NCBI RefSeq assembly: GCF_029626225.1
Contig: NZ_JARUBP010000001.1
Coordinates: 7,502,001-7,566,000 of the forward strand
Direction of reading: 5' to 3'
DNA: 64,000 nt
From: Asanoa sp. WMMD1127
GTDB taxonomy: Bacteria > Actinomycetota > Actinomycetes > Mycobacteriales > Micromonosporaceae
The translations under genes and the position numbers were made by a program. The notes under the pieces were generated by a model. The model saw nothing but the letters and a program-made list of their open reading frames with translations, had not been told where the DNA came from and searched no databases. Shown one piece after another: positions 9,073 to 18,392 of the stretch. Every line of letters starts with the position of its first letter. Positions within the stretch are counted from its first letter, which is position 1.

Positions 9073-10016
9073 CGGGGCTGTCCTTCCACGATGTCGTCGC
9101 CACTGGTCAGGGCCAGGAAGGCGTCCTCGAGGTTGCGCGACGTGACCTCCAGGTCCCGGGCGGCGGTCTGGGTCAGCAGGTAGCGGGCGACCCCGTCGGA
9201 GTCGCTGGTGTGCAGCAGCACCGTCTCGCCGCGCACCTCGGCCCGGTCGACGCCGGGCAGCGCGGCCAGCCGCACCTCGTCGGCGCCGGGCAGGGTGGCC
9301 CGCACCTGCCGGCCGGCGGCGAGCGCCTTGATCTCGCTGGCGGTGCCGTCCGCGACCACCTGACCTTTGCGGATCAGCACGATCCGGTCGGCGTACGCGT
9401 CCGCCTCCTCCAGGTAGTGGGTCGCGAACAGCACCGTGCGGCCGGCCTGGGCGTCGGCGCGGATGGCGTTCCAGAACTCCCGCCGCCCCTCGACGTCCAT
9501 CCCCGTGGTCGGCTCGTCCAGCACCATGAGGTCGGGATCGGGCAGCAGGGCCAGCGCGAACCGCAGCCGCTGCTGCTGGCCGCCGGAGCACTTGGCCACG
9601 CGGCGGTCGGCGATGTCGGTGATGCCGGCCCGTTCCAGCACCTCGGCCGTCGGGCGCGCGGTGGCGAAGAACGAGGCGGTCATCCGCACCGTCTCGGCGA
9701 CCGTGACGTCCTTGAGCAGGCCGCCGGTCTGCATCACGGCCGCGATCCGGCCGCGGGCGATCGCCTCGGTGGGCGAGTGGCCGTAGACCTCGACCTCACC
9801 CGCCGTCGGGCGGGCCAGGCCGAGCATCATGTCGATGGTGGTGGTCTTCCCGGCGCCGTTGGGCCCGAGGAACGCGACCACCTCACCCGGCTCGATCCGC
9901 AGGTCGAGCTGGTTCACCGCGGTCACCGCGCCGAACCGTTTGGTCAGACCCCGCAGGAGTACGGCCGGGGTGCGGGTCCCCGTCTGCTCGCCGGCGACGA
10001 GCGTTTGCGTTGGCAT
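9069..10016 (-). CDS. ABC transporter ATP-binding protein (DrrA-like)
   Basis: 315 residues with Walker A GPNGAGKTTT, Walker B LMVLDEPTTGMD and a signature motif CSGGQQQR in which Cys replaces the usual Leu. The extended C-terminal domain (about 220-315) is typical of drug- and antibiotic-export ATPases. First gene of a four-gene unit: ATPase, permease, kinase, regulator. The ATG start at 10016 is followed downstream by tight coupling throughout. The next gene upstream, glnA2, ends 68 nt before this start and is unrelated. Confidence 0.93.
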   Translation of the reverse strand: MPTQTLVAGEQTGTRTPAVLLRGLTKRFGAVTAVNQLDLRIEPGEVVAFLGPNGAGKTTTIDMMLGLARPTAGEVEVYGHSPTEAIARGRIAAVMQTGGLLKDVTVAETVRMTASFFATARPTAEVLERAGITDIADRRVAKCSGGQQQRLRFALALLPDPDLMVLDEPTTGMDVEGRREFWNAIRADAQAGRTVLFATHYLEEADAYADRIVLIRKGQVVADGTASEIKALAAGRQVRATLPGADEVRLAALPGVDRAEVRGETVLLHTSDSDGVARYLLTQTAARDLEVTSRNLEDAFLALTSGDDIVEGQPR

Positions 10017-10084
10017 GACATCACTGTCGTGCCATCCCGGGTCGCGCCCGCGGGCCGTGCGTCACGAACCGCCCGTGACAAATG

Positions 10085-11437
10085 TCAGAGGGCGCCCAGG
10101 TAACGCGCGCGCTCGTAGGGGGTGACCTCGCGCCGGTAGGCCTCCCACTCGGCCCGCTTGTTGCGCAGGAAGTAGTCGAAGACGTGCTCGCCCAGCACCT
10201 CGGCGATCAGCTCCGAGCCGGCCATCACGTCGATCGCCTCGGCCAGGTTCTCCGGCAGCGTCTCGTAGCCGGCGGCCCGGCGCTCGGCGTTGGACAGCGC
10301 CCAGACGTCGTCCTCGGCGCCCGGCGGCAGCTCGTAGCCCTCCTCGATGCCCTTGAGGCCGGCGCCGAGCATGACGGCGAAGGCCAGGTAGGGGTTGGCG
10401 GCCGAGTCGATGGAGCGGACCTCGACCCGGGCCGAGTTGGGCTTGCCGTAGGCCGGGACGCGGACCAGCGCGGAGCGGTTGAGGTGACCCCAGCACACGT
10501 ACGCCGGTGACTCGGTGATCCGGTCGGGCAGCGCCTGCGGGAACAGCCGCTTGTAGGAGTTGACCCACTGGTTGGTGACGGCGGTGTATTCGCGGGCGTG
10601 CACGAGCAGGCCGGCTATGAACGCGCGGGCCACCTTGGACAGCTTCATCGGGTCGCCGGCGTCGTGGAATGCGTTGCGCTCGCCCTCGAACAGCGACAGG
10701 TGGGTGTGCATGCCGCTGCCCGGCTGGTCGGTGAACGGCTTGGGCATGAAGGTCGCCTGGACGCCGTGGCTGAGCGCGACCTCCTTGACCACGTGGCGGA
10801 AGGTCATGATGTTGTCGGCCGTGGTCAGCGCGTCGGCGTAGCGCAGGTCGATCTCCTGCTGGCCCGGCGCGACCTCGTGGTGGCTGAACTCGACCGAGAT
10901 GCCGATCCGCTCCAGCGCCAGCACCGCCTGGCGGCGGAAGTCGCGGGCCACCGCGTGGGTGGTGTGATCGAAGTAACCGCCGGCGTCGACCGGGACCGGC
11001 ACCGAGCCGTCGTTGGGGCCGTCCTCCAGCAGGAAGAACTCGATCTCGGGGTGGGTGTAGAAGGTGAAGCCCTTCTCCGCCGCCCGGGACAGGGCCCGGC
11101 GCAGCACGTGCCGCGGGTCGGCCCAGGAGGGGCTGCGGTCGGGCAGCAGGACGTCGCAGAACATCCGGGCGCTCTCGCCGCTGACCCCGCCCTCGAACGG
11201 GAACACCTGGAAGGTGGTGGGGTCGGGCATGGCGATCATGTCGGACTCGAAGACCCGGGCGAAGCCCTCGATGGCCGAGCCGTCGAAGCCGATGCCCTCG
11301 TCGAAGGCCGCTTCGAGCTCGGCCGGCGCGACGGAGACGCTCTTGAGCGTGCCGAGGACGTCGGTGAACCACAACCGGACAAACCGGATGTCACGTTCTT
11401 CCAGCGTACGGAGCACGAACTCCTGCTGACGATCCAC
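10085..11437 (-). CDS. glnA: Type I glutamine synthetase, GlnA2-like
   Basis: Ligates ammonia to glutamate using ATP; dodecameric cytoplasmic enzyme. Signature stretches are GFDGSAIEGF, HPEIEFFLLE, HHEVAPGQQEID, NQWVNSYKRL and NRSALVRVP. The 450-residue product begins VDRQQEFVLRTLEERD, matching the N-terminus I recall for mycobacterial GlnA2. The GTG at 11437 is chosen because GAGGGG lies 6 nt upstream; a TTG two codons earlier has no room for a ribosome site. The C-terminal NLYDLPP adenylylation loop of GlnA1 is absent, so this enzyme is probably not controlled by the nearby GlnE. Confidence 0.93.
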   Translation of the reverse strand: MDRQQEFVLRTLEERDIRFVRLWFTDVLGTLKSVSVAPAELEAAFDEGIGFDGSAIEGFARVFESDMIAMPDPTTFQVFPFEGGVSGESARMFCDVLLPDRSPSWADPRHVLRRALSRAAEKGFTFYTHPEIEFFLLEDGPNDGSVPVPVDAGGYFDHTTHAVARDFRRQAVLALERIGISVEFSHHEVAPGQQEIDLRYADALTTADNIMTFRHVVKEVALSHGVQATFMPKPFTDQPGSGMHTHLSLFEGERNAFHDAGDPMKLSKVARAFIAGLLVHAREYTAVTNQWVNSYKRLFPQALPDRITESPAYVCWGHLNRSALVRVPAYGKPNSARVEVRSIDSAANPYLAFAVMLGAGLKGIEEGYELPPGAEDDVWALSNAERRAAGYETLPENLAEAIDVMAGSELIAEVLGEHVFDYFLRNKRAEWEAYRREVTPYERARYLGAL

Positions 11438-11490
11438 GGTCAACCCCTCTGAGCTGCATGTGTGCTAGCCGACCAGTCTTGCGCGGTCTC

Positions 11491-11506
11491 GTTACGCCAA
11501 CGTTAC
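11491..11506. promoter_or_regulatory. Possible GlnR-type half-sites upstream of glnA2
   Basis: GTTAC-N6-GTTAC (GTAAC-N6-GTAAC read toward glnA2), 55-70 nt upstream of the glnA2 start. The spacing matches the a-site/b-site spacing of GlnR boxes (gTnAC-n6-GaAAC), but the b-site is a poor match and only two half-sites are seen. Confidence 0.35.
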
Positions 11507-11579
11507 GGTAGGACGATGCCTGCCGATGCACGGCCCTTGTGACCCCGATCCCCGTGCCGGCCGGTGAGAGGATTGGACC

Positions 11580-13382
11580 ATGCCCACGTTGCGCATCGCG
11601 CTCGCCCAGGTGAACCCGACGGTCGGCGACCTCGCCGGCAACGCCCGCATCGTCCGGTCCACCACGCGCGCCGCCGCCGACGCGGGCGCCCGCCTCGTCG
11701 TGTTCCCGGAGATGATGCTCACGGGCTACCCGATAGAGGACCTGGTGTTCCGCCAGTCCTTTCTGACCGCCACCTGCGCGGCCATCACGCGGCTGGCAGC
11801 CGACCTGGACGCCGACGGGCTCGGCGAGATCCCCGTGGCGGTCGGCTACCTCGACGCCGACGGGCCGCCCGCGGTCAACGTCGCGACCGACCCGTCCGCC
11901 GGCCCGCGCAACGCCCTGGCGGTGCTGCACCGGGGCCGGGTCGCGGCCCGCTACTTCAAGCATCACCTGCCCAACTACGGCGTCTTCGACGAGGACCGTT
12001 ACTTCGTGCCCGGCAACACCCTGGTCGTGGTCCGCGTCGACGGCATCGACATCGGGCTGACGATCTGCGAGGACATGTGGCAGGTCGGTGGCCCGTTCGC
12101 GGCAGCCCGCCGGGCCGGGGTGGGCCTTGTGCTGACCGTCAACGGCTCGCCGTTCGAGCTGCACAAGGACGACACCCGGCTGGCGCTGGTGCGGCGACGG
12201 GCCGCCGAGGCCGACGCGACGGTGGCCTACCTGAACATGGTCGGCGGCCAGGACGAGCTCGTGTTCGACGGCGACTCCATGATCGTCTCGGCCGGCGGCG
12301 AGGTGCTGGCCCGTGCGCCGCAGCTGGCCGAGCACCTGCTGGTGCACGACCTCGACCTGCCGCTGGGCCTGCTGCCACCGCCGCCCTCGACACCGCCGCT
12401 GGCTCCGGCCGCGCGGGTCGAGCTGGCCGGCGACGAGATGGGCATCGAGCGGGTGCACATCTCCGACCCGCACCGCGCGCTGGCGGAGACCCCGGTATCG
12501 GGCGGCCAGGCCGAGCGCCTGACCGACGAGGCGGAGGTGTGGGGCGCGCTCGTGCTCGGGCTGCGCGACTACGTCCGCAAGAACGGCTTCCGCAAGGTCG
12601 CGCTGGGCCTTTCCGGTGGCATCGACTCGTCGGTGGTCGCGGCCATCGCCGTCGACGCCCTCGGCGCGGCCGACGTCATCGGGGTCTCGATGCCCAGCCG
12701 CTACTCGTCGGGCCACTCCCGGGACGACGCGGCCGAGATGGCCAAGCGCACGGGGCTCGAATACCGCGTCCACGAGATCCAGCCCATGGTCGACAGCTTC
12801 CTGGCCACGATGTCGCTGTCGGGCCTCGCGCTGGAGAACCTCCAGGCCCGCGTCCGCGGCGTGATCCTGATGTCGATCTCCAACCAGGAGGGCCCGCTGG
12901 TGCTCACCACGGGCAACAAGAGCGAGCTGGCGGTCGGCTACTCGACCCTCTACGGCGACTCGGTCGGCGGCTTCAACCCGCTCAAGGACGTGCCGAAGAC
13001 CCTGGTCTGGAAACTCGCCCGCTGGCGCAATGACGAGGCGCTGCGGATCGGCGAGGAGCCGCCGATCCCGGAGAACTCGATCGCCAAGCCGCCGAGCGCG
13101 GAACTGCGCCCGGACCAGCTCGACAGCGACTCGCTGCCCGACTACGACGAGCTCGACGCGATCCTGCTGTCCTACGTCGACGGCGACAAGGGCCGCGCCG
13201 ACCTGATCGCCGCCGGCCACGACGCGGCGGTCGTCGACCGTGTCCTGCGCCTGGTCGACCTGGCCGAATACAAGCGCCGCCAGTCGGCCCCCGGCACCAA
13301 GATCTCCATCAAGGCCTTCGGCCGCGACCGCCGCCTCCCGATCACCAGCCGCTGGCGCGAGACCGGCCCCGACGAGGTGTGA
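11580..13382 (+). CDS. nadE: Glutamine-dependent NAD+ synthetase
   Basis: Last step of NAD synthesis: amidates nicotinate adenine dinucleotide with ammonia released from glutamine. N-terminal nitrilase-type glutaminase domain (about 1-270) with triad Glu44 (FPEMMLTGYP), Lys127 and Cys163 (ICEDMW). C-terminal synthetase domain (about 310-600) with the P-loop LGLSGGIDSS. At 600 residues it belongs to the shorter glutamine-dependent class. Start ATG 11580, preceded by GAGAGGA. Divergent from glnA2. Cytoplasmic housekeeping gene. Confidence 0.96.
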   Translation: MPTLRIALAQVNPTVGDLAGNARIVRSTTRAAADAGARLVVFPEMMLTGYPIEDLVFRQSFLTATCAAITRLAADLDADGLGEIPVAVGYLDADGPPAVNVATDPSAGPRNALAVLHRGRVAARYFKHHLPNYGVFDEDRYFVPGNTLVVVRVDGIDIGLTICEDMWQVGGPFAAARRAGVGLVLTVNGSPFELHKDDTRLALVRRRAAEADATVAYLNMVGGQDELVFDGDSMIVSAGGEVLARAPQLAEHLLVHDLDLPLGLLPPPPSTPPLAPAARVELAGDEMGIERVHISDPHRALAETPVSGGQAERLTDEAEVWGALVLGLRDYVRKNGFRKVALGLSGGIDSSVVAAIAVDALGAADVIGVSMPSRYSSGHSRDDAAEMAKRTGLEYRVHEIQPMVDSFLATMSLSGLALENLQARVRGVILMSISNQEGPLVLTTGNKSELAVGYSTLYGDSVGGFNPLKDVPKTLVWKLARWRNDEALRIGEEPPIPENSIAKPPSAELRPDQLDSDSLPDYDELDAILLSYVDGDKGRADLIAAGHDAAVVDRVLRLVDLAEYKRRQSAPGTKISIKAFGRDRRLPITSRWRETGPDEV

Positions 13383-13483
13383 AAGATTCCACGCTCGTCT
13401 CTCCGCCCGGCCGTTCCGGTGGGACCATCGGAAGGTGCCCAGGGACCGCATCGGTGCGGCCTTGAGGCGAGAGGAGAGCTGCT

Positions 13484-14314
13484 ATGCCGGAGCAACCGTC
13501 CCTCTACGGCGGGCCCCCTAACCGCCGCGTACGCACCCGGGAGCTGATCGCCGCCAAGGAGCGCGGCGAGAAGTGGCCCATGCTGACCGCGTACGACCAG
13601 TACACGGCCGCGATCTTCGACGAGGCCGGTATTCCCGTGCTGCTCGTCGGCGACTCGGCCGCCAACAACGTGTTCGGCTACGCGACCACCCTGTCGGTCA
13701 CCGCCGACGAGCTCCTGCCGCTCGTCAAGGCCGTGGTCCGGTCCACGAGCCGGGCGCTGGTCGTCGGCGACCTGCCGTTCGGCTCCTACGAGGAAGGGCC
13801 CACCCAGGCCCTGCGCACCGCCGTCCGGTTCATGAAGGAGGGCGGCTGCCACGCCGTCAAGCTCGAGGGCGGCCGGCGCACGGCGGCCCAGATCGAGGCG
13901 ATCACCGCCGCCGGGATCCCGGTCATGGCGCACATCGGGTTCACGCCGCAGAGCGAGCACACGCTGGGCGGCTACCGGGTGCAGGGCCGGGGCGACGCGG
14001 CCGAGGAGGTGATCGCCGACGCGCACGCGGTGGCCGAGGCGGGCGCGTTCGCGGTGGTGCTGGAGATGGTGCCCGCGCACGTCGCCAAGCGGATCACCAA
14101 CGAGATCGCCGTGCCGACCGTGGGCATCGGCGCCGGTCCCGAGACCGACGCCCAGGTGCTGGTGTGGCAGGACATGGCCGGGATGCGCACCGGCAAGCTG
14201 CCACGGTTCGTCAAGCAGTACGCCGACCTGCGCGGGGCCCTGCGGGACGCCGCGACCGCGTTCGGCGACGAGGTGCGTGGCGGGCAGTTCCCCAGCTCAG
14301 AGCACAGCTTCTAG
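13484..14314 (+). CDS. panB: 3-methyl-2-oxobutanoate hydroxymethyltransferase
   Basis: First committed step of pantothenate synthesis: transfers a hydroxymethyl group from methylene-tetrahydrofolate to ketoisovalerate, giving ketopantoate. 276 residues, a TIM-barrel enzyme with the conserved [14 protein letters not shown] near the N-terminus, [17 protein letters not shown] and HIGFTPQ. Start ATG 13484 follows an AGGAGAG site. Its 3' end overlaps the convergent metal-receptor gene by 18 nt. panC and panD are not in the window. Confidence 0.96.
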   Translation: MPEQPSLYGGPPNRRVRTRELIAAKERGEKWPMLTAYDQYTAAIFDEAGIPVLLVGDSAANNVFGYATTLSVTADELLPLVKAVVRSTSRALVVGDLPFGSYEEGPTQALRTAVRFMKEGGCHAVKLEGGRRTAAQIEAITAAGIPVMAHIGFTPQSEHTLGGYRVQGRGDAAEEVIADAHAVAEAGAFAVVLEMVPAHVAKRITNEIAVPTVGIGAGPETDAQVLVWQDMAGMRTGKLPRFVKQYADLRGALRDAATAFGDEVRGGQFPSSEHSF

Positions 14315-15040
14315 CACCGCCCGGGCCTCCGCCAGGGACGGGCCGTACCAGGTCAGGTGGCGGCCGCTGACCAGCGCGTGCGGCAGGCCCGGGAACGCCT
14401 CCGGGCCGTCGTCCGCGGTGAACGCGTAGGGCTCGTCCGGCAGCACGACCAGGTCCGCGCCCGCCGCCCGCAGCTGTGCGAGCGGTGGGCGCGGATAGCG
14501 TTCGGCCGCGCCCGCATAGACGTTGTCCACGCCGAGCCGGGCCAGCAGGTCGCCGGCGAACGTGTCGGCGCCGAGCACGATCCAGGGTCGCCGCCAGACC
14601 GGGATGACCGCGCGGCGGCGTACGCCGGTGAACGGGTGTGACCAGGCCTCGCGCGCGGCCCGCAGCCAAGGCGGTTCCGGCGGACCGAGCGCCGCCATGA
14701 GCCGCTCCAGCGAGTCCAGCGCGGCGTCCAGGGTCCGCGGATAGGTCACCCAGACCGGCACGCCCGCGGCCCGCAGCGCCTCGACGTCCTCCCGGCGGTT
14801 CTCCTCCGCGTTCGCCAGCACCAGGTCGGGCGCGGCCGCCCGTACCCGTGCGAGGTCCGGGTACCTCGTGCCTCCGACCCGGGCGACGTCAAGGCCCGCC
14901 GGCTCCACGCACCAGTCGGTGGCGCCCACCAGCAGGTTTGGCGCCGTATGGGCGACCGCCTCGGTCAGCGACGGCACCAGCGAGACGACCCGCCGCGGCG
15001 GTGCGGCGAGCGGGACGGGCGTGCCGAGGTCGTCGTTCAG
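14297..15040 (-). CDS. Helical-backbone metal receptor, BtuF/cobalamin-binding-like
   Basis: About 247 residues with the TroA/BtuF fold signature: [14 protein letters not shown], then [12 protein letters not shown], the [18 protein letters not shown] stretch and the C-terminal LVVLPDEPY. No signal peptide or lipobox is visible, so it is probably cytoplasmic, unlike classical periplasmic BtuF. The upstream reading frame contains no ATG, GTG or TTG before the conserved core. The only plausible start is CTG at 15040, overlapping the TGA of the F420 reductase gene, so the start is uncertain. No transporter genes adjoin it. Confidence 0.75.
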   Translation of the reverse strand: MNDDLGTPVPLAAPPRRVVSLVPSLTEAVAHTAPNLLVGATDWCVEPAGLDVARVGGTRYPDLARVRAAAPDLVLANAEENRREDVEALRAAGVPVWVTYPRTLDAALDSLERLMAALGPPEPPWLRAAREAWSHPFTGVRRRAVIPVWRRPWIVLGADTFAGDLLARLGVDNVYAGAAERYPRPPLAQLRAAGADLVVLPDEPYAFTADDGPEAFPGLPHALVSGRHLTWYGPSLAEARAVLEAVL

Positions 15041-15729
15041 ACGTCGGTCACCCGGAGCCCGGCGTGCGCCTTGTAGCGGCGGTTGATGGCGATCAGGTTG
15101 GCGGTGAACGCCTCGATCTGGTGCGCGTTGCGCAGCCGGCCGGCGTAGATGCCGCGCATGCCCGGAATCCGCGCCGCGAGCGCGGCGACCACCCCGGCCA
15201 GGTGCCGGTCCTCGCTGCAGATCAGCACGTCGAGGTCCATCGACTCGACCGCCGGGTCGGCCAGCAGCGGCGCGCTCACGTGGTTGAACGCGGCGGCCAC
15301 GGTCGACTCGGGCAGCAGCGCCGCCGCCTGCTGCACGGCGCTGCCCTCGTCGACGTGCAGCGGGTACGGCCCGTGGCTGTCGAAGCCGAGCGGGTTGACG
15401 CAGTCGACGACCAGCTTCCCGGCGAGGGCGTGGCGCAGCCCGGCCACGGTGTCGCGGTGACCGGCCCACGGCACGGCGATGATCGTCAGGTCGGCCGCGG
15501 CGGCCACGTCGGCGTTGGCGCCGCCCTCGACCGCCCGGGTCACGCCCGGCAGCGCGGAGATCTCCTCGGCGGACGCGGTCGCCCGGGCCTGCTGGCGCGA
15601 GCCGATCAGCACCCGCTGGCCGGCGCGGGCCAGCCGGTAGGCCAGGCCGCGGCCCTGGTCGCCGGTGCCGCCGATGATGGCGACGGTCAGGCCGGTCACG
15701 TCGGGCAGGGTGCTGGGGTCGTAGGCCAT
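15037..15729 (-). CDS. NADPH:F420 oxidoreductase-like protein (NpdG family)
   Basis: Transfers hydride between NADPH and coenzyme F420. 230 residues with the N-terminal Rossmann motif AIIGGTGDQGRGL (about 17-29) and the IGSRQQ segment that binds the NADP 2'-phosphate. The body carries IIAVPWAGH and DCVNPLGF as in NpdG/Fno. ATG start at 15729. The stop overlaps the next gene's putative CTG start. F420-using oxidoreductases in the genome are implied; one candidate lies at 63 kb. Confidence 0.85.
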   Translation of the reverse strand: MAYDPSTLPDVTGLTVAIIGGTGDQGRGLAYRLARAGQRVLIGSRQQARATASAEEISALPGVTRAVEGGANADVAAAADLTIIAVPWAGHRDTVAGLRHALAGKLVVDCVNPLGFDSHGPYPLHVDEGSAVQQAAALLPESTVAAAFNHVSAPLLADPAVESMDLDVLICSEDRHLAGVVAALAARIPGMRGIYAGRLRNAHQIEAFTANLIAINRRYKAHAGLRVTDV

Positions 15730-15761
15730 GCTGGCATCGTCGCAAAAGATCGCCCGCGGCG

Positions 15762-17207
15762 TCACTTCCGGGTGAACTGCACCGTCCGTTTGACCGGGTC
15801 GGCGGTGACCAGGGTCACCCGGACCCGCTCGCCGAGCGGGAGGTCGCCGGTGCACCGCGCGCGGACCGGTGGGGCGTCGAGCGCGACCGTGCCGCCGGGC
15901 TGGCGGCCGTCGGCGGCGTCGGCCGGCGCCGGGGCCGTGCGGCGGGGGCTGTCGACGTCGACCACGGCCGCGTCGAACGTCTCGCCGATCCGGTCCTGGA
16001 GCAGCACCGCCTCGGTCAGGTCGACGGCGCCGCGGGCGGCCGCGCCGCTGACCCGGTCGGTCGCGCTCATCACCTTGGGCAGCTTCGGCAGCGCGGCGCG
16101 GGCCCACTCCGGGACGTCCTGCGCCGCCGTGAGGGCCAGGCAGACCTCGGTGGCGTACCGGTCGGCCAACCGGCGCAGCGGGGCCGTCACGTGGGCGTAC
16201 GGGGCCGCCACGCCACCGTGCCCGGACTGCTCCGGCGGCTCGCCGTCGAAGGCCGTGTAGCCGGCGCCGCGCATGAGCTCGGCCGCCTGGTCGAGGAACG
16301 CGGCGCCGCGCGGGTCGGCCGCGTCGACGGCGCTGATGACCCGGCCCACCGGCGCGCCCGCCGGCCAGTCGATGCCGAGCGCGTGCGCGGCGGCGCGGAG
16401 CCGCTCGACCGCGTCCGGGTCCGGCGGCGGCATGGTGCGCAGCAGGCCCACCCGGCCGGCGAGCATGATGTCGGCCGCCGCGACGCCGGTCAGCAGCGAG
16501 ATCTGCGCGTTGTGCTCCTCGGAAGGCAGCGGCGCCCGCAGCACGAGCCGGTAGCCGGCCCCGTCGGGCTCGATCTCCTGTTCGGGCAGCGGCAGGTTGA
16601 TCGCGCCGCGGTCGAGGCCGCGCTCGACGAGCCGGGCGCCGATCTCCGGCAGCAGGGCGATCGGCTCGGGGGCGGTGCCCGCGTCGAGCTGGCCCTGCAC
16701 GGTGCCGTAGTCGAGCTGGGCCCGGCTGCGCACGAGCGCCCGTTCGAGCGTGACGGCCGTGGTCGCGCCGTCGGCGTCGAGGTCGATGGTCCACAGCACG
16801 GCGGCGCGGGTGCGCTCCGGCAGCAGGCTGGCCGCGCCTTCGCTGAGCGCGACGGGGTGCAGCGGGACGTTGCCGTCGGGCAGGTAGACGGTCTGGCCGC
16901 GGCGCCAGGTCTCCGCCTCGAGCTCGCCGCCGGGGCGCACGAAGGCCGCCACGTCGGCGATCGCGTAGTGCACGCGGTAGCCCTGCGGGCGGCGGCTCAG
17001 GCACATCGCCTGGTCGAGGTCGCGGGAGCCGACCGGGTCGATCGTGACGAACGGGATGTCGGTGCGGTCCGGCCGCTCGGGCAGCGGGGCGGCCGCCGCC
17101 TGCTCGGCCTCGCGCTGCGCCGCGGGCGGGAAACTGTCGGGCAGCTCCAGCTCGCGACGCAGCGCGGCGAAGTCGAAGTGGGGCGCTCGGACGCGTCGGG
17201 TCACCAC
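15762..17207 (-). CDS. RNB-domain (RNase II/R family) ribonuclease
   Basis: Exoribonuclease of 481 residues. The RNB catalytic segment TIDPVGSRDLDQA holds the magnesium-binding aspartates (Asp57, Asp63, Asp65), followed by HYAIADVAAFV. It is shorter than RNase R (about 800), lacking N-terminal cold-shock domains and most of the C-terminal S1 region, as in actinobacterial RNB homologues. Two successive GTG codons could start translation; the first, at 17207, is used here. Role inferred: RNA turnover. Confidence 0.9.
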   Translation of the reverse strand: MVTRRVRAPHFDFAALRRELELPDSFPPAAQREAEQAAAAPLPERPDRTDIPFVTIDPVGSRDLDQAMCLSRRPQGYRVHYAIADVAAFVRPGGELEAETWRRGQTVYLPDGNVPLHPVALSEGAASLLPERTRAAVLWTIDLDADGATTAVTLERALVRSRAQLDYGTVQGQLDAGTAPEPIALLPEIGARLVERGLDRGAINLPLPEQEIEPDGAGYRLVLRAPLPSEEHNAQISLLTGVAAADIMLAGRVGLLRTMPPPDPDAVERLRAAAHALGIDWPAGAPVGRVISAVDAADPRGAAFLDQAAELMRGAGYTAFDGEPPEQSGHGGVAAPYAHVTAPLRRLADRYATEVCLALTAAQDVPEWARAALPKLPKVMSATDRVSGAAARGAVDLTEAVLLQDRIGETFDAAVVDVDSPRRTAPAPADAADGRQPGGTVALDAPPVRARCTGDLPLGERVRVTLVTADPVKRTVQFTRK

Positions 17208-17251
17208 CGGTACTTCATACCAGCTCCCGAGCGCCCCGCTCGGGTCGTGCG

Positions 17252-17932
17252 TTATCGGCTGCTCGACCGGCGCGCGGTCGTCTTGCGCGGGCTGGCCGCC
17301 TTGCGGACCGTGCTCTTGCGCGCGGTGCTGGTGGTCCGCTTGGTCGCCGTGGACTTGCGGGCGGTGGTGGTCTTCTTCGCCGCCGTCCGCTTCGCGGGCG
17401 CCTTCTTGGCGGTGGTCCGCTTCGCCGGCGCGCGCTTGGCGGCCGTCTTGGCGGTGGTGGCCCGCTTGGTGGCCGTCTTGCGCGCGGCGCTGGTCTTCTT
17501 CGCCGTCGTCTTCTTCGCCGCGGTCTTCTTGGCGGTGGCCCGCTTGGCGGGGGCCTTGGTCGCCGTCTTACGCGCCGTGGGGCGCGTCGTGGTCTTCTTG
17601 GCCGCGGTCTTGCGCGCCGTCGTGGCCTTCTTCGTCGCCCGCTTGGCCGTGCTCTTGGCCGCGGTGGTGGTCCGCTTCGCCGCGGTGGTGGCCCGCTTGG
17701 CGACGCCCGTCTTCTTGGCGGTGGTCTTCTTCGCCGTCGCCCGTTTCGCGGGCGCCTTCTTGGCGGTGGCCTTGCTGGTGACCGTCTTGCGGGCGGGCGT
17801 CTGCGCGGAAACGGTCTTCCGAGCGGTGCCCGAGGCGCGGGACGCCGCGCTCGTACGCTTCGCCGCGGTGGGTTTCCTTGTCGCCGCGCGTTTCGCGGCC
17901 GTCGGTTTCTTGGCCTTCAACGCTTCGGCCAT
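17252..17932 (-). CDS. Histone H1-like Lys/Ala-rich nucleoid protein
   Basis: 226 residues composed almost wholly of degenerate AKKT/ARKT/AKRAT repeats, ending in an Arg/Ser-rich tail. There is no globular domain. Composition and repeat style match the C-terminal half of eukaryotic H1 and the PAKKA tails of actinobacterial HU (HupS/Hlp). Probably binds DNA non-specifically. Start ATG 17932 has GGAGGA 8 nt upstream; a start 18 codons earlier is unsupported. A separate HU-fold partner may exist elsewhere. Confidence 0.8.
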   Translation of the reverse strand: MAEALKAKKPTAAKRAATRKPTAAKRTSAASRASGTARKTVSAQTPARKTVTSKATAKKAPAKRATAKKTTAKKTGVAKRATTAAKRTTTAAKSTAKRATKKATTARKTAAKKTTTRPTARKTATKAPAKRATAKKTAAKKTTAKKTSAARKTATKRATTAKTAAKRAPAKRTTAKKAPAKRTAAKKTTTARKSTATKRTTSTARKSTVRKAASPRKTTARRSSSR

Positions 17933-18019
17933 GGTGGGTTCCTCCTTGCGAGACGTGCGTGGGTCCGGCTCCGTCGCGGAGACCACGGAGTTGCTCGCCG
18001 TGACGACTTGCCGCGGCGC

Positions 18020-18223
18020 CTACCTCTCCTCCCCTGCCCAGCGGCGGTCCTCCTCGTCCCACGCCTCGTTGCGCTCCTGCACGGATTGCAGGGCGTTCTC
18101 GGCGTCGGCCTTGGACCGGTAGGGACCGAGCACGTACCTCGCGGGGCACACGTCAGCATCGGTCTCGACCCTGTGATGACGGGTGCACCAGAAGTACTCC
18201 GTCCCACGTCCGCTGTCGCTCAT
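18020..18223 (-). CDS. Small conserved SPOR-like protein
   Basis: 67 residues beginning MSDSGRGTEYFWC. It has two Cys (WCTRHH and DVCPARY) and the C-terminal LGPYRSKADAENAL segment, which resembles a half SPOR repeat, then an acidic tail. I recall similar short proteins in many actinomycetes, without a known function. The chosen ATG at 18223 removes an unlikely 16-residue extension. Codon third positions are strongly GC. Confidence 0.7.
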   Translation of the reverse strand: MSDSGRGTEYFWCTRHHRVETDADVCPARYVLGPYRSKADAENALQSVQERNEAWDEEDRRWAGEER

Positions 18224-18377
18224 GGGATCACTGTGCACCGCAAAACGGCCAAGCGCCACCGTTTCACACAAAAAGAGGGGTCACATCCACTGTAGACCCG
18301 CTGCGTCGGGTACGGACGCAATCGCCGCGTGCGTGTCCCGACCGAGTGAAGGGCCGCGATTCTGGGCCCTTGTACGC

Positions 18378-18390
18378 CTGTAACATACAG
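18378..18390. promoter_or_regulatory. Palindrome upstream of marR
   Basis: CTGTA-ACA-TACAG, a perfect 5-bp inverted repeat ending 2 nt before the MarR ATG. The position, between promoter and start, suits autorepression by the MarR protein. Confidence 0.5.
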
Positions 18391-18392
18391 TC

